From positions 682,001-746,000 of the forward strand of contig CBDCBH010000002.1 in assembly GCA_965214235.1 (NCBI GenBank): DNA of 64,000 nt, given 5' to 3'. Both the position numbers and the translations under genes were made by a program. The notes under the pieces are model-generated. The model was not told where the DNA came from and ran no database searches. It saw only the letters and a program-made list of their open reading frames with translations. This DNA is from Ilyomonas sp965214235. GTDB taxonomy: Bacteria; Bacteroidota; Bacteroidia; Chitinophagales; Chitinophagaceae. Positions 28,389 to 37,298 of the stretch are shown here, in pieces; within the stretch, counting starts at the first letter, position 1, and each line of letters begins with the position of its first letter.

Positions 28389-29741
28389 ATGCAGATAAAA
28401 CAATTTGAAGATAAAAACCTTTCACACTACAGCTATGCTGTATTATGTGAGTGCGAAAAGAAGATAATATTGATTGACCCGGCACGTAATACACAACCCT
28501 ACTCTGATTATGCAAAAGAATGGGATGCTCAAATAACCGGTGTTATTGAAACACATCCTCATGCTGATTTTGTAAGCAGCCATTTGGAATTACATCAAAT
28601 TACAGGTGCAAAAATTTATACAAGCAAAGACGTTCATGCCTTTTATCCTCACCAGGCTTTTGATGAAGGACAAACCATACAATTAGGTAAAATAAAATTA
28701 ACGGCACTTAATACCCCAGGACATTCCCCGGACAGTATCAGCATTTTATTGGAACATGAGGGAAAGCAAAAAGCAGTTTTTACAGGTGATACACTTTTCA
28801 TCGGTGATTGTGGCAGACCCGATTTACGGGAAGGTGGAGGAAAAATACAAACCACAAGAACAGAACTTGCAAAACAGATGTATCATTCATTAAGAGACAA
28901 ATTGATGAAGTTGGGGGATGATGTAACTGTTTATCCGGCACATGGCGCTGGAACACTTTGCGGCAAAAATTTAAGTAAAGAAAGCAGCAGTTCAATTGGA
29001 GGAGAGAAGAAAACAAACTGGAGTTTACAGGAAGCAACTGAAGAAGAATTTGTACAAAATTTGTTAGCCGACCAGCCCTTCATACCTCATTATTTCCCTT
29101 TTGATGTAGAGCTTAATAGAAAGGGTGTAGCAGCATTTAAAGAAAGTATTAGTAATATTAAAACTGGAGAAACCATTCTTGAAAATTCAGCATCTGCATT
29201 AGATAAAACGTTTTGGGTAATTGATACAAGAAATGAAGAAGATTTTAAGAGAGGACATTTGCCCCATTCCATTAACCTGATGGAAAAGGGGAAATTTGAA
29301 ACATGGTTAGGCAGCATTATTAAACCGGAAGAAAAGTTTTATTTAGTAAGTGACAGCAAAGAGCAATTACAAACAATATTGGAAAGAACGGCTGCTATAG
29401 GGTATGAAAGCCAGGTGGCAGAGGGATTTGTGATTGAGAGCGGCATTGTAAAAGAAGAAAAGATTAAGGTAGGTGAGTTTAAAAATCATCAGCAGGATTA
29501 TACAATAGTTGATGTTAGAAATACGTCGGAAGTGAAAGAAGGAAGGATTTTTCAAAAAAGCATCTCTATACCTTTAGCAGAAATTAGAAATAGGGTTAAT
29601 GAAATTCTAACTGATAAACCAATCGTTGTTCATTGTGCAGGAGGTTACAGAAGTGCAGCTGCAAGTTCATTAATACATGCTCAATTGAATGGTACAGTAA
29701 AAGTTTTTGATTTAGGCGAAGCAATTAAAGAGTTTCAATAA
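28389..29741 (+). CDS. MBL-fold persulfide dioxygenase with rhodanese domains
   Basis: This 450-residue protein joins an ETHE1/BlaB-like metallo-beta-lactamase domain (THPHADFVSSH, the H-x-H-x-D-x-x-x-H metal motif near residues 56-66; GDTLFIGDCGRPDL; PAHGAG) to two rhodanese-type domains. The first rhodanese (VIDTRNEEDFKRGHLP, ~280-330) lacks a clear catalytic Cys. The second has IVVHCAGGYRSAAAS with the active Cys. The family oxidises persulfides to sulfite and transfers sulfane sulfur. Its DUF6691 neighbour supports a sulfide/persulfide role. Confidence 0.92.
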   Translation: MQIKQFEDKNLSHYSYAVLCECEKKIILIDPARNTQPYSDYAKEWDAQITGVIETHPHADFVSSHLELHQITGAKIYTSKDVHAFYPHQAFDEGQTIQLGKIKLTALNTPGHSPDSISILLEHEGKQKAVFTGDTLFIGDCGRPDLREGGGKIQTTRTELAKQMYHSLRDKLMKLGDDVTVYPAHGAGTLCGKNLSKESSSSIGGEKKTNWSLQEATEEEFVQNLLADQPFIPHYFPFDVELNRKGVAAFKESISNIKTGETILENSASALDKTFWVIDTRNEEDFKRGHLPHSINLMEKGKFETWLGSIIKPEEKFYLVSDSKEQLQTILERTAAIGYESQVAEGFVIESGIVKEEKIKVGEFKNHQQDYTIVDVRNTSEVKEGRIFQKSISIPLAEIRNRVNEILTDKPIVVHCAGGYRSAAASSLIHAQLNGTVKVFDLGEAIKEFQ

Positions 29742-29751
29742 AAGAAAAGAG

Positions 29752-30369
29752 ATGCATAATTCATACAAAGAACATTGGGAAAATGTTTTTACAACAAAAG
29801 CAGAAGATGAAGTAAGCTGGTTTCAGCCTTACCCCAAAATATCAATGCAATTTATAGACTTATTAAACCTTCCATTAAATGCATACATAATCGACATTGG
29901 TGGTGGAGACAGCCATTTTGTAGACGCCTTACTTGATAAAGGTTACCAGAATATCTATGTGTTAGACATATCGGAAAATGCAATAGAAAGAGTAAAGCAA
30001 AGATTAGGTTCAAGAGCATCTAAAGTTCATTGGATAGTAGCAGACATTACAGAGTTTGAACCACCAGTTCAGTTTGACTTTTGGCATGATAGGGCAGCAT
30101 TTCATTTCCTGACAACAGAAGATAAGATTTACAAATATGTTTCCATGGCTGAAGATGCAATAAAAAAAGATGGTTACTTAATACTTGGTACATTTTCAGA
30201 GAACGGTACAACAAAGTGCAGTGGCTTAGAAATAAAGCAGTATTCAGAAACATCAATGTCAGCAAGATTTGAAATTGCTTTTGATAGAATTAAATGTATT
30301 CAGGAAGACCATACAACACCGTCGAAGGTAGTTCAAAATTTCTTGTTTTGTAGTTTTAAAAAGAAATGA
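29752..30369 (+). CDS. Class I SAM-dependent methyltransferase
   Basis: This 205-residue methyltransferase has the SAM-binding motif I AYIIDIGGGDSHFVDALLD (residues ~44-62), an acidic end to strand 2 (VLDISENAI), and a motif II region FDFWHDRAAFHFL. Many relatives occur beside sulfur-oxidation and metal-resistance genes and resemble TehB or thiol methyltransferases. The 10 bp gap to the persulfide dioxygenase suggests co-transcription. The substrate cannot be deduced. Confidence 0.85.
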   Translation: MHNSYKEHWENVFTTKAEDEVSWFQPYPKISMQFIDLLNLPLNAYIIDIGGGDSHFVDALLDKGYQNIYVLDISENAIERVKQRLGSRASKVHWIVADITEFEPPVQFDFWHDRAAFHFLTTEDKIYKYVSMAEDAIKKDGYLILGTFSENGTTKCSGLEIKQYSETSMSARFEIAFDRIKCIQEDHTTPSKVVQNFLFCSFKKK

Positions 30370-30670
30370 TTATAGCTTCAACTTTAGTACTTCTAATTCT
30401 TCTTTAGTTTGTCACTAACTTAAGTTGGTACTTTCTCAAAGCAGAGAAATTGTTGAATATTGTTTATTGACTACCGTTTTGGGTTAAAGCTGATTAGAAA
30501 TCCGTCCGCTGGGGTGGGTGGTGCGTTGGCATTTTTAGCTCTTTGCAAGGTTGGCTTTGTGTCAGGGCTTGTGCGCCTTGCAATGTGCTAAAAATACCGT
30601 AGGGCAGTGTCGGCAAAGTCATGCAATGTGTCAACTGTTACGCTGTGTCCAAATAGGGTGACGTACAACG
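30370..30670. repeat. Degenerate attC-like region E with core at IS1182 copy 3
   Basis: There is no gene here. A hairpin pairs GGCATTTTTAGCTCTTTGCA (30,528-30,550) with 30,576-30,598 around a 25 nt loop. An AGCTGATTAGAAATCCGTCC segment like those inside other sites precedes it. The stretch ends in GACGTACAACG (30,660-30,670), the core that IS1182 copy 3 abuts. Its cassette boundaries are no longer clear. Confidence 0.5.
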
Positions 30671-32421
30671 TGAGTTTGTGAAAAAACGCTGCGCTAAATA
30701 TACACATATGTGAGTATTTAGGGAAATGGGCGGGTGTATAATTTAAGTAAATTACGGGATGCAATTTATTGAGGGTACCCATCGCGATCAGACCTATTTT
30801 GCCACGCTCAACGACCAGGTAAGCAGGGATAACCCGGTTCGGCTGATAGATGCTTTCATAGACAAAGTGGAGTTGCAAAAATTGGGTTTTAGCAATACCG
30901 TTCATAAGAGCGAAGGCCGTCCGCCGTACGCGCCTGCTGTGCTTTTAAAACTATATCTCTATGGCTATCTCAATAAAATCCGCAGTAGTCGAAAACTGGA
31001 AAAAGAATGCGGCCGCAACATAGAGCTGCAGTGGCTGCTGCAAAACCGCGCACCCAACTACCACACCAGTGCAGACTTCAGAAAACTACATGCAGTGCCT
31101 TTGCGATCTATGTTCAGGTTATACGTTCAGTTTTTGGGTGAGGCAGGTCTTCTGGGTAAAACAGCTATTGGCGTCGATGGCAGTAAGTTCAAAGCCGTGA
31201 ACAGTAAAAAAAATAATTTCAATCAAAAAAAAAGATAGATAAACACCGGCAGTTTATCGAAGATAAAACCGCCAGGTATATACAGGAACTCGATGAAATT
31301 GACCAGCAGGAAAACAGTACAGCCGATGAACTTCAATTGAAAAAAGAAAAGATAGCCGAAGGGCTTGCCAAACTAAAAGAGCGCAGCATAAAATATGACA
31401 TCCTTCAGCAACAGTTAAACGGCACGGAAGACAAACAGATCAGTACCACTGATCCCGACAGCCGCAGCATCATCATTGTAAAAAGCATTGTCGAGATAGC
31501 CTACAATACACAAAATGTGGTGGATGATAAACACAACCTGATCGTGCATACCGAAGCCACCAACTCCAATGATGGTAAAGCTTTGCATAAAGCAGCCCTG
31601 CAGGCAAAAGAAAATTTGCAATTAGAAAAAGAACAAACCATAATGATACTGGCAGATAAAGGCTATCACACCGGCGCTGAACTGCAGCAGTGCCAGGGTG
31701 ATCATATGATCACCTATGTAGCTTATAAAGAACAACCCTCTGTAAAGCATATCGCCAATGAGTTTTTAGCAGAAAGCTTCGACTATGATAAGGCAACCGA
31801 TACGTATAGGTGTCCTGCTGGTGCCATATTAACATCACTGGGCACATGGCACAATAAAAAAGGAGAAGCCCATGAAACGAGCTACCGCTTTAAAACCTAC
31901 CGTACTGATGCCTGTAAGAAGTGCCTGCTAAAAGATCAGTGCACGAAGCTTCCCAAACGTATCATTCAGCGAAGTGAGTACGGGGATGCCGTAGATACCA
32001 ATGACAACAACATCAAACAAAACCCGCAGTATTACAAGCGGCGACAGGCCATTTGCGAGCATCCCTTCGGCACCATCAAGCGCCACTGGGGTTACACTCA
32101 CACCTTACTGAAAGGATTACAAAAAGTAAATGGAGAAATGAACCTGATTATGTTCTGCTACAACTTTATGCGAACCAAAAACATCATCGGCTACGATAAA
32201 ATGTTACTGGCCATCCAAAACTGGCAACCAGACTATACAAAAGTAGTCGGCGCCCTAAAAAACATCTTTATACAAGTGATTTACAGCCCAAATAAGCCCC
32301 TCTGTTTTTTCAGACATTACGCATCACCTTTTTTAAAGACTGCTTTGGTTAACGCCTGCCAGCTTTGCAGAATAGTATATGAGACACTTTTGAGCGTTTT
32401 TGAAGTTTATTCACAGTCTGA
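30671..32421 (+). mobile_element. IS1182-family element, copy 3
   Basis: The 1,751 bp element has left repeat TGAGTTTGTGAAAAAAC and right repeat GTTTATTCACAGTCTGA. CG is repeated outside both ends (30,669-30,670 and 32,422-32,423), and the right end joins the left arm of site F. From about 31,557 to the right end it is almost identical to copy 4, while its 5' half is clearly diverged from it. Confidence 0.88.
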
Positions 32422-32491
32422 CGTTCAGGTATTGCTGTCAGGTGGGGAATTTATAACCTCCGCCTGGAACTGCTGCTTGGCTTTATTCTAA
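30759..32491 (+). pseudogene. IS1182 transposase, frameshifted (copy 3)
   Basis: The N-terminal domain (MQFIEGTHRDQTYF to KNNFNQKKR) ends early. The A-run at about 31,225-31,233 has nine A instead of the seven in copies 2 and 4, shifting the frame. The remaining domain is open from about 31,337 with LADKGYHTGAEL and the Cys cluster. The stop seen inside copies 1 and 2 is lost, so the frame reads through the right terminal repeat into site F and ends at 32,491. Confidence 0.9.
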
Positions 32492-32611
32492 AAGTTGAAG
32501 TTAAGAACTTTTTCTGAACTTTATTCGGCTGCTGAAACTAAAGCTGACAATGGTTTGCAGCCGATTGCTTCAACGTCCTGCCCCACTTGCAGCAATACCT
32601 CTTGTGCGTGT
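32422..32611. repeat. attC-like site F
   Basis: The left arm AGGTATTGCTGTCAGGTGGGG (32,427-32,447) pairs with CCCCACTTGCAGCAATACCT (32,581-32,600). Internal segments (AGTTGAAGTTAAGAAC, AAACTAAAGCTGA) recur in other sites. The left core is split by IS1182 copy 3 and the right core is abutted by a second IS1182-type element. Confidence 0.75.
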
Positions 32612-33683
32612 TGCACAACTCACAGAGTGTGAATAAAGATAGATGAAAGAGCTATGAGGATGTAGTAACTTGTCGTATGCAAGGCAAGAAAGAATATTCT
32701 GAACAACTCTTTACTTCTTTTCAGTTGTCTGAGCGCGTACCGGAAGATAACTTCTACCGCCGGCTCAAAGAGACGCTTAATCTTCAATGGGTATATGTTG
32801 CCACAAAAAAGTATTACGGAACAGAAGGCCAGCAAAGCATCGAACCGGTTGTCTTTTTCAAGTTGATTCTTATCGGATACTTAGAGAACCTGATGAGTGA
32901 CCGGCGTATCATCACGACGGTAAGCCTGCGCCTGGATATGCTTTTCTTTATTGGCTATGATATAGATGAACCGCTTCCCTGGCACTCTACATTAAGCAGA
33001 ACCAGGCAATTGTATGGTGAGTCATTGTTCAAAGACTTGTTCAGGCAGGTGTTGAAGCAATGTATAGACAAAGGCATGGTGGCCGGCAGAAGGCAAGCTA
33101 TGGATAGTGTGGCGGTGAAAGCCAATGCTTCAATGAGTAAACTGGCAGAAAAAGAAGTATTGGAAGATGGTGATGATTATACAGGTAATTTAAGTGATAG
33201 TGATGAGGAGCAGCAGAACAGCAACAGCAATCACACGGTGTCAAGGGCAAGAAAAAGATCGGTTGATCTTCACCACGGGCGGAAAGCCAAAGAATACAAG
33301 GACATGCCCAAAGGCGACAAGGAATCACAGCAGAAAGCGAAGTTTGTAAGCAACCATACTCATTACAGCCTTACTGATCCTGATGCCCGAATATCTGTAA
33401 AACCGGGCAAGCCAAGACAGTTCAATTATCACGCACAGATAGCCGTAGATACAGCCCATCATGTTATTACCCAAATTGAAAGTCATCATGCCAGTAAAAA
33501 AGACAGCCAGTGTTTATCATCTTTGGTGAAGAACACCCTTGATAACTTACAACAGAACGATCTTGTAGTAGAAGAGGTATTGGCCGATGCAGGTTATAGC
33601 AGTGGCGAAGCTCTAAAGGCTTTGGAAGACAACCACATCACCGGTTACTGAGGTGTGTCGATTTTGACGGACAGTAAAGTTGC

Positions 33684-34559
33684 TTAGGTGATGTAAAAAT
33701 AATAGTTCTTTTCAAAATTGGCGGGGCTTTCATAACTGAGGGATGAATGCCTTCTTTTAGTGTTGTAGTACATTTCTATATACTCAAAGATTTCTGTGTT
33801 GGCATCCTGCAGGTTTTCAAAAGCGCCGTCCTGCATCAGTTCTGTTTTAAAGCGGCTGAAACAAGATTCCATAAAAGCATTGTCATAGGGGTTATCCGCC
33901 CGGCTCATGCTTTGCAGCACTCCCGGTTTTGAATGCAACAATTTGCGGAATTTGTTACCGGCATACTGACCACCACGATCAGTATGTACAATCAATTGCT
34001 CCTTTGTGATACTACGGTTCACCAGTGCTTTTTTGAATGCTGCTATAATGAGTCCTTCTTTCCTATTGTCATCCAGCTGCCAGCCAATGATTTTTCTTGA
34101 ATATAAATCCATCCATACCGCCAGGTAACCATACGTGCCGCCTGCAAGCGGAATGTAAGTGATGTCACCTACCCATACTTCATCCGGTCTTGAGGGCAAG
34201 CTGCGCTCCAATAGCAGATTGGGACTAATAGGATAAGGATGGCGGCTGTCGGTGGTCTTCGGTACGAAGCTGCGGGGCTGTATAGCTTGTAAGCCCTGCT
34301 CCCTGAGTACTTTACGTACCTTATAAGCACCTGCACTTACGTTATTAGCCTTCAATTCTGCTGCTACTCTGCGCACACCGTAGCGCCAGCGATGTTCTTT
34401 AAAGATGCGGATGATCGTTTGTTCCATTTCTTTTTTCTTTTGGTCAGCCTTGTTTTTCTTCTTCTGCCATCTATAATAAGCACTGCGGCTTACGCGGAGC
34501 ACCCGGCATAACTTCTGTACCGCGTAGTGGTCTGCATGAGTTTCCACAAAGCTGTACAA
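33684..34559 (-). CDS. IS3 transposase OrfB (copy B)
   Basis: The protein is identical to OrfB of copy A, with the same DDE residues (VGDITYIP, HTDRGGQYAG, MESCFSRFKTE). Production is expected by -1 frameshifting at the A7-G run (complement of 34,595-34,601). Confidence 0.93.
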   Translation of the reverse strand: MYSFVETHADHYAVQKLCRVLRVSRSAYYRWQKKKNKADQKKKEMEQTIIRIFKEHRWRYGVRRVAAELKANNVSAGAYKVRKVLREQGLQAIQPRSFVPKTTDSRHPYPISPNLLLERSLPSRPDEVWVGDITYIPLAGGTYGYLAVWMDLYSRKIIGWQLDDNRKEGLIIAAFKKALVNRSITKEQLIVHTDRGGQYAGNKFRKLLHSKPGVLQSMSRADNPYDNAFMESCFSRFKTELMQDGAFENLQDANTEIFEYIEMYYNTKRRHSSLSYESPANFEKNYYFYIT

Positions 34560-34564
34560 CTGCT

Positions 34565-34891
34565 TTACGTCTGCCGGCTGAAAATAAGCAAGGCTTTTTT
34601 TAAAATATCACGCTCCCCCTCCAACTCCCAGATGCGTCTGTGCAGTGCCTGCTTCTCTTCCGCTACCGGGACAATGGGGCTGTTCTCCTTACTAACTGCT
34701 GCTGGCTGTTGGCTGCTACGGCTCTTCCATTTGTAAATCAGATTCTCTCCAATACCCAGGCTCTGGGCTACTTCACTTGCCGAACGTCCATTGTGAATCA
34801 TTCTCAATACTTCTTCCTTAAAGGAAGCATCGTACTTGCGGCGCTTTGCACCTGTTGTTTTCTGTTGCATCTGAATCGCTAATGTAGGCAA
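34565..34891 (-). CDS. IS3 transposase OrfA (copy B)
   Basis: The protein is identical to OrfA of copy A: an HTH DNA-binding domain followed by a leucine-zipper-like segment, ending next to the slippery sequence. Confidence 0.93.
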   Translation of the reverse strand: MPTLAIQMQQKTTGAKRRKYDASFKEEVLRMIHNGRSASEVAQSLGIGENLIYKWKSRSSQQPAAVSKENSPIVPVAEEKQALHRRIWELEGERDILKKALLIFSRQT

Positions 34892-35572
34892 CTTTACTGT
34901 CCGTATTTATTAGAGCATCTCATACATACCCAATTTTGGTCAGTACAAATCATCCAGAGAAGGCTTTACTTACGATAAGGAGAATGACCGCTATACCTGT
35001 TCAAGAGGTGTTCATCTGCCCTTTAAGAAGATACAAACCACTTCTTTGGGCTACGGGATGAAAGTATACCGCTCAAGCAGTAAAGACTGTGGCAAGTGTC
35101 CTTTGAGAAGTGTGTGCATTGGAAAGAGTGATTTTAAGAAGATTGATGACAGTGTTGACAAGCCTTATTATGACCGCATGCACACCAGACTTCAAACCAA
35201 CAAAGCAAAGCGGATGAAGAAGCTCAGAAGCAGCACAGTTGAACCGGTGCTGGGTACATTGGTTAATTTCCTGGGCATGCGAAGGGTAAACACCAGAGGC
35301 ATCAAAGGAGCAAACAAGTGTATGCTCATGGCTGCCATTGCTTACAACCTTAAAAAGCTGATGAAGTTTACAACCCGAAAAGCCGAGGTTGATATAAAAG
35401 CAGTGCAGCAAAGCCTGCAAAGGGCTTTTTCGGGGTTTACACATCACATAATGCCCATAAGAAGATCATGGGCCCATTGAATGATTAAAACCATTATATG
35501 TTTGTAACCGGCTGAATTGTTTTTGATAACCAAAGAAAAAGTCCTTGGATTATTTTTTAATCGAGTTGTGCA

Positions 35573-35594
35573 TCAGCCACCCAATGTTAGCGGC
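35573..35594. repeat. attC-like site G (right end only)
   Basis: CAGCCACCCAATGTTAGCGG matches the right end of the better preserved site at 38.8-39.0 kb (CAGCCAGCC...CATGTTAGCGG). The left part has been lost to the neighbouring insertion element. Confidence 0.6.
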
Positions 35595-35606
35595 TGGCAT
35601 TCCATT

Positions 35607-36023
35607 TTAGGGATAGAGTTTACCTATGTGCTTTATGTGATTTGCAATCATTTTTGTTAGAACATTTTTATCAATGTCAGCAAGTGTTTTGATGTGAACG
35701 CAACCTTTGTCGGCTTTATGCTTACCAAACTGTTTTAGTAATTCTGCTCTGTTGTCAAAGTTGGCTGATAAATAGAGTGCAATAGAGGAAGCCCTCGGTG
35801 AAAAACCAAAGTTTGCATTATCACCTTCTCGTCCACTTTCATATTTATAATGATGGCTCCCAAAACCGACAATACTTGGTCCCCACATTTTAGGTTCAAG
35901 TTTTGTCAGCTTTTTTATTATTTTGATTAGTTCAAAGCAGTCATTGCGTTTGGTGTCATCCGTAATATTATCAATGAACCCGTTAACACTTTTTTCCGTT
36001 TCAGTTGTTTTGTTTTGTGCCAT
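35607..36023 (-). CDS. DUF1801 domain protein
   Basis: This 138-residue protein is recognisable as DUF1801: CFELIKIIKKLTKLEPKMWG, then VGFGSHHYKYESGREGD and FSPRASSIALYLS. The family has an unknown, possibly ligand-binding function and is common in accessory DNA. It ends next to attC-like site G and lies only 2 bp behind the lipoprotein gene, so the two form a two-gene cassette. Confidence 0.88.
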   Translation of the reverse strand: MAQNKTTETEKSVNGFIDNITDDTKRNDCFELIKIIKKLTKLEPKMWGPSIVGFGSHHYKYESGREGDNANFGFSPRASSIALYLSANFDNRAELLKQFGKHKADKGCVHIKTLADIDKNVLTKMIANHIKHIGKLYP

Positions 36024-36025
36024 AT

Positions 36026-36439
36026 TTAGTCCTTTTTAAATACAGAAAGAAATAATGTCGGTTTGGATTTTGTGTCAAAATCTAATGGATAGCTATCGCC
36101 TTTTAAATTATAAACTATGGTCAGTTGGTTGTTGTCACGTTTGTAAAGTGTGGTGAAATGTTTGCCCTTATTTACTCCTTCTTTTCCGTAAATATCCATT
36201 TGCCCGTTTTTATAGGTCAATGTCCCTTTGTCAACGCTTTCGGCAGTAAGCGTATAAGTGGTGTCTTGTATAAAAAGCTTTTGTGCCTGAAAATAAGTGG
36301 CAGGTAAGTCTTTGCCACCCATCTCTTGTTTAATTGGTGTCCAACTTCCATTAAGTGTGGTCAATTGTGACGATACTTTTTTGGTCGTTGAGCAACTAAA
36401 AATTAACGATGTCAACATTAAAACAGCAATGTGTCGCAT
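36026..36439 (-). CDS. Lipoprotein, TIGR03067-like
   Basis: The start at 36,439 is chosen because a lipoprotein signal begins there (MRHIAVLMLTSLIFSCSTTK, lipobox Cys near residue 16). An open extension to 36,508 would read through the upstream attC-like site. The body (LNGSWTPIKQEMGGKDLPAT, later KPTLFLSVFKKD) resembles the small beta-rich TIGR03067 family of unknown function. It should be anchored in a membrane facing the periplasm or surface. It is coupled to the DUF1801 gene. Confidence 0.75.
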   Translation of the reverse strand: MRHIAVLMLTSLIFSCSTTKKVSSQLTTLNGSWTPIKQEMGGKDLPATYFQAQKLFIQDTTYTLTAESVDKGTLTYKNGQMDIYGKEGVNKGKHFTTLYKRDNNQLTIVYNLKGDSYPLDFDTKSKPTLFLSVFKKD

Positions 36440-36460
36440 ATTGTTGAATTTAGGTTCTGT

Positions 36461-36600
36461 TATTGAACTCTCTGCCCTGCTTGCCGAAGGCAGGAATTTA
36501 TTGTTCATGTCGCCTCAGCCTGTATTCTGTTGCTCAATAAAGATAATTAGTTCAGCCCGTGTTCGTCGGCCCTGCTTTTGCCAACGCCATGTTGGGTGCA
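36461..36600. repeat. attC-like site at 36.5 kb
   Basis: The right half is clear (GGCCCTGCTTTTGCCAACGC then core GTTGGGTGCA at 36,591-36,600). The left arm TTGCCGAAGGCAGGAATTTA at 36,481 resembles the arm of the 42.4 kb site, but its core has decayed to GAACTC. The right core equals the reverse complement of the core at 37.1 kb, the other end of the GNAT cassette. Confidence 0.7.
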
Positions 36601-36604
36601 TTAG

Positions 36605-37072
36605 TCAGTTCAGCTTCTTAAGAAATACAATCTTATGTTCACCCTCATTCCAAAAGTCATGTATTACCGCTTCTTGTTTATAGTTTAGCTTTTGGTAGAA
36701 TTTCCGTGTCAAACGGTAATGCTCGTCGCCTGAGGTCTCCACAAGTAAAATCCTTTTATTTTTCGCTATAAGAAGCTGCTCAATGAAATTCATCATCTTA
36801 TGCCCAATGCCTCTGCCCTGCAGCTCTTTGTCAACAGCTATTGCATAAAGATTGTATGTTCCATTAGTCAATTTTTCTGGTGCACAGTAACCAAGCGCAG
36901 ATGGCTTACCGTCGGTTATACAAGTAAACCAGATTGCCTCTGTGTCAGGGTTGGTAAAGTAATCTGATATCATGTCCTCTAGATATTCTAAGGGGAAGAG
37001 TCCGCTTGTATTTAAAACACGTTTCAGACCATCCAAATCTTCCTTTAGAGTCTTCCTGATAAAGTCTTCCAC
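36605..37072 (-). CDS. GNAT-family N-acetyltransferase
   Basis: This is an acetyl-CoA-dependent acetyltransferase. GNAT motif A is clear in YAIAVDKELQGRGIGHKMMNF (acetyl-CoA loop QGRGIG), and a C-terminal FYQKLNY motif B follows. I place the start at the GTG at 37,072 (VEDFIRKTLKEDL) because relatives begin there. The only upstream ATG (37,129) lies inside the attC-like repeat and beyond the cassette junction at ~37,100. The substrate is unknown. It forms a one-gene cassette with matching GTTGGGTGCA ends. Confidence 0.85.
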   Translation of the reverse strand: MEDFIRKTLKEDLDGLKRVLNTSGLFPLEYLEDMISDYFTNPDTEAIWFTCITDGKPSALGYCAPEKLTNGTYNLYAIAVDKELQGRGIGHKMMNFIEQLLIAKNKRILLVETSGDEHYRLTRKFYQKLNYKQEAVIHDFWNEGEHKIVFLKKLN

Positions 37073-37097
37073 TTTGCTGTTTTTTGTCTTGATTGCA

Positions 37098-37292
37098 CCC
37101 AACGATAGGGCTTGCTGCTGTGCTGGCATTTATATCCGTCAGCTTGAACTTTAGCCCCTATGAAAAACTATTGATGAAGTTATGTACAAAAGTTGATTAA
37201 TGAAAGTCTGCCCGGACTACTGATGATAGCATTACAAAAGTTGATGATTTGCAGTTCAGCCAGCATAGCAGCAAGCCGCTTTGTTGTAGGAA
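37098..37292. repeat. attC-like site I
   Basis: Left core CACCCAACGATA is followed by arm GGGCTTGCTGCTGTGCTGGC, which pairs with CAGCCAGCATAGCAGCAAGCC. The right core is GTTGTAGGAA at 37,283. Read on the - strand, the first core is GTTGGGT, which fits the classical GTTRRRY integron core exactly. Confidence 0.85.
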
Positions 37293-37298
37293 GTTTTT

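Larger units (their letters stand above)
33649..34922 (-). mobile_element. IS3-family element, copy B
   Basis: This 1,274 bp copy appears identical to copy A. TAC at 33,646-33,648 and 34,923-34,925 is a 3 bp target duplication, unlike the 5 bp one of copy A. It interrupts the second IS1182-type transposase. Confidence 0.95.
32677..35480 (+). pseudogene. IS1182-type transposase interrupted by IS3
   Basis: The N-terminal 324 residues (MQGKKEYSEQLFTSFQLSER, GRRQAMDSVAVKANASM with the first Asp, VLADAGYSSGEALKAL with the second) run into the IS3 copy at 33,648. The frame resumes after it: joining across the TAC duplication gives HITGY-IPNFGQYK. It continues with a CGKCPLRSVC zinc-like cluster and VEPVLGTLVNFLGMRR with the final Glu. 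It is distinct from the four IS1182 copies described above. Confidence 0.9.
32612..35572 (+). mobile_element. Second IS1182-type element, interrupted by IS3
   Basis: The outer ends are TGCACAACTC (32,612-32,621) and GAGTTGTGCA (35,563-35,572), perfect 10 bp inverted repeats. Without the nested IS3 and its 3 bp duplication, the element is about 1.68 kb. It lies between the right end of site F and a site fragment ending in GTTAGCGG, so it too has landed at attC-like DNA. Confidence 0.8.
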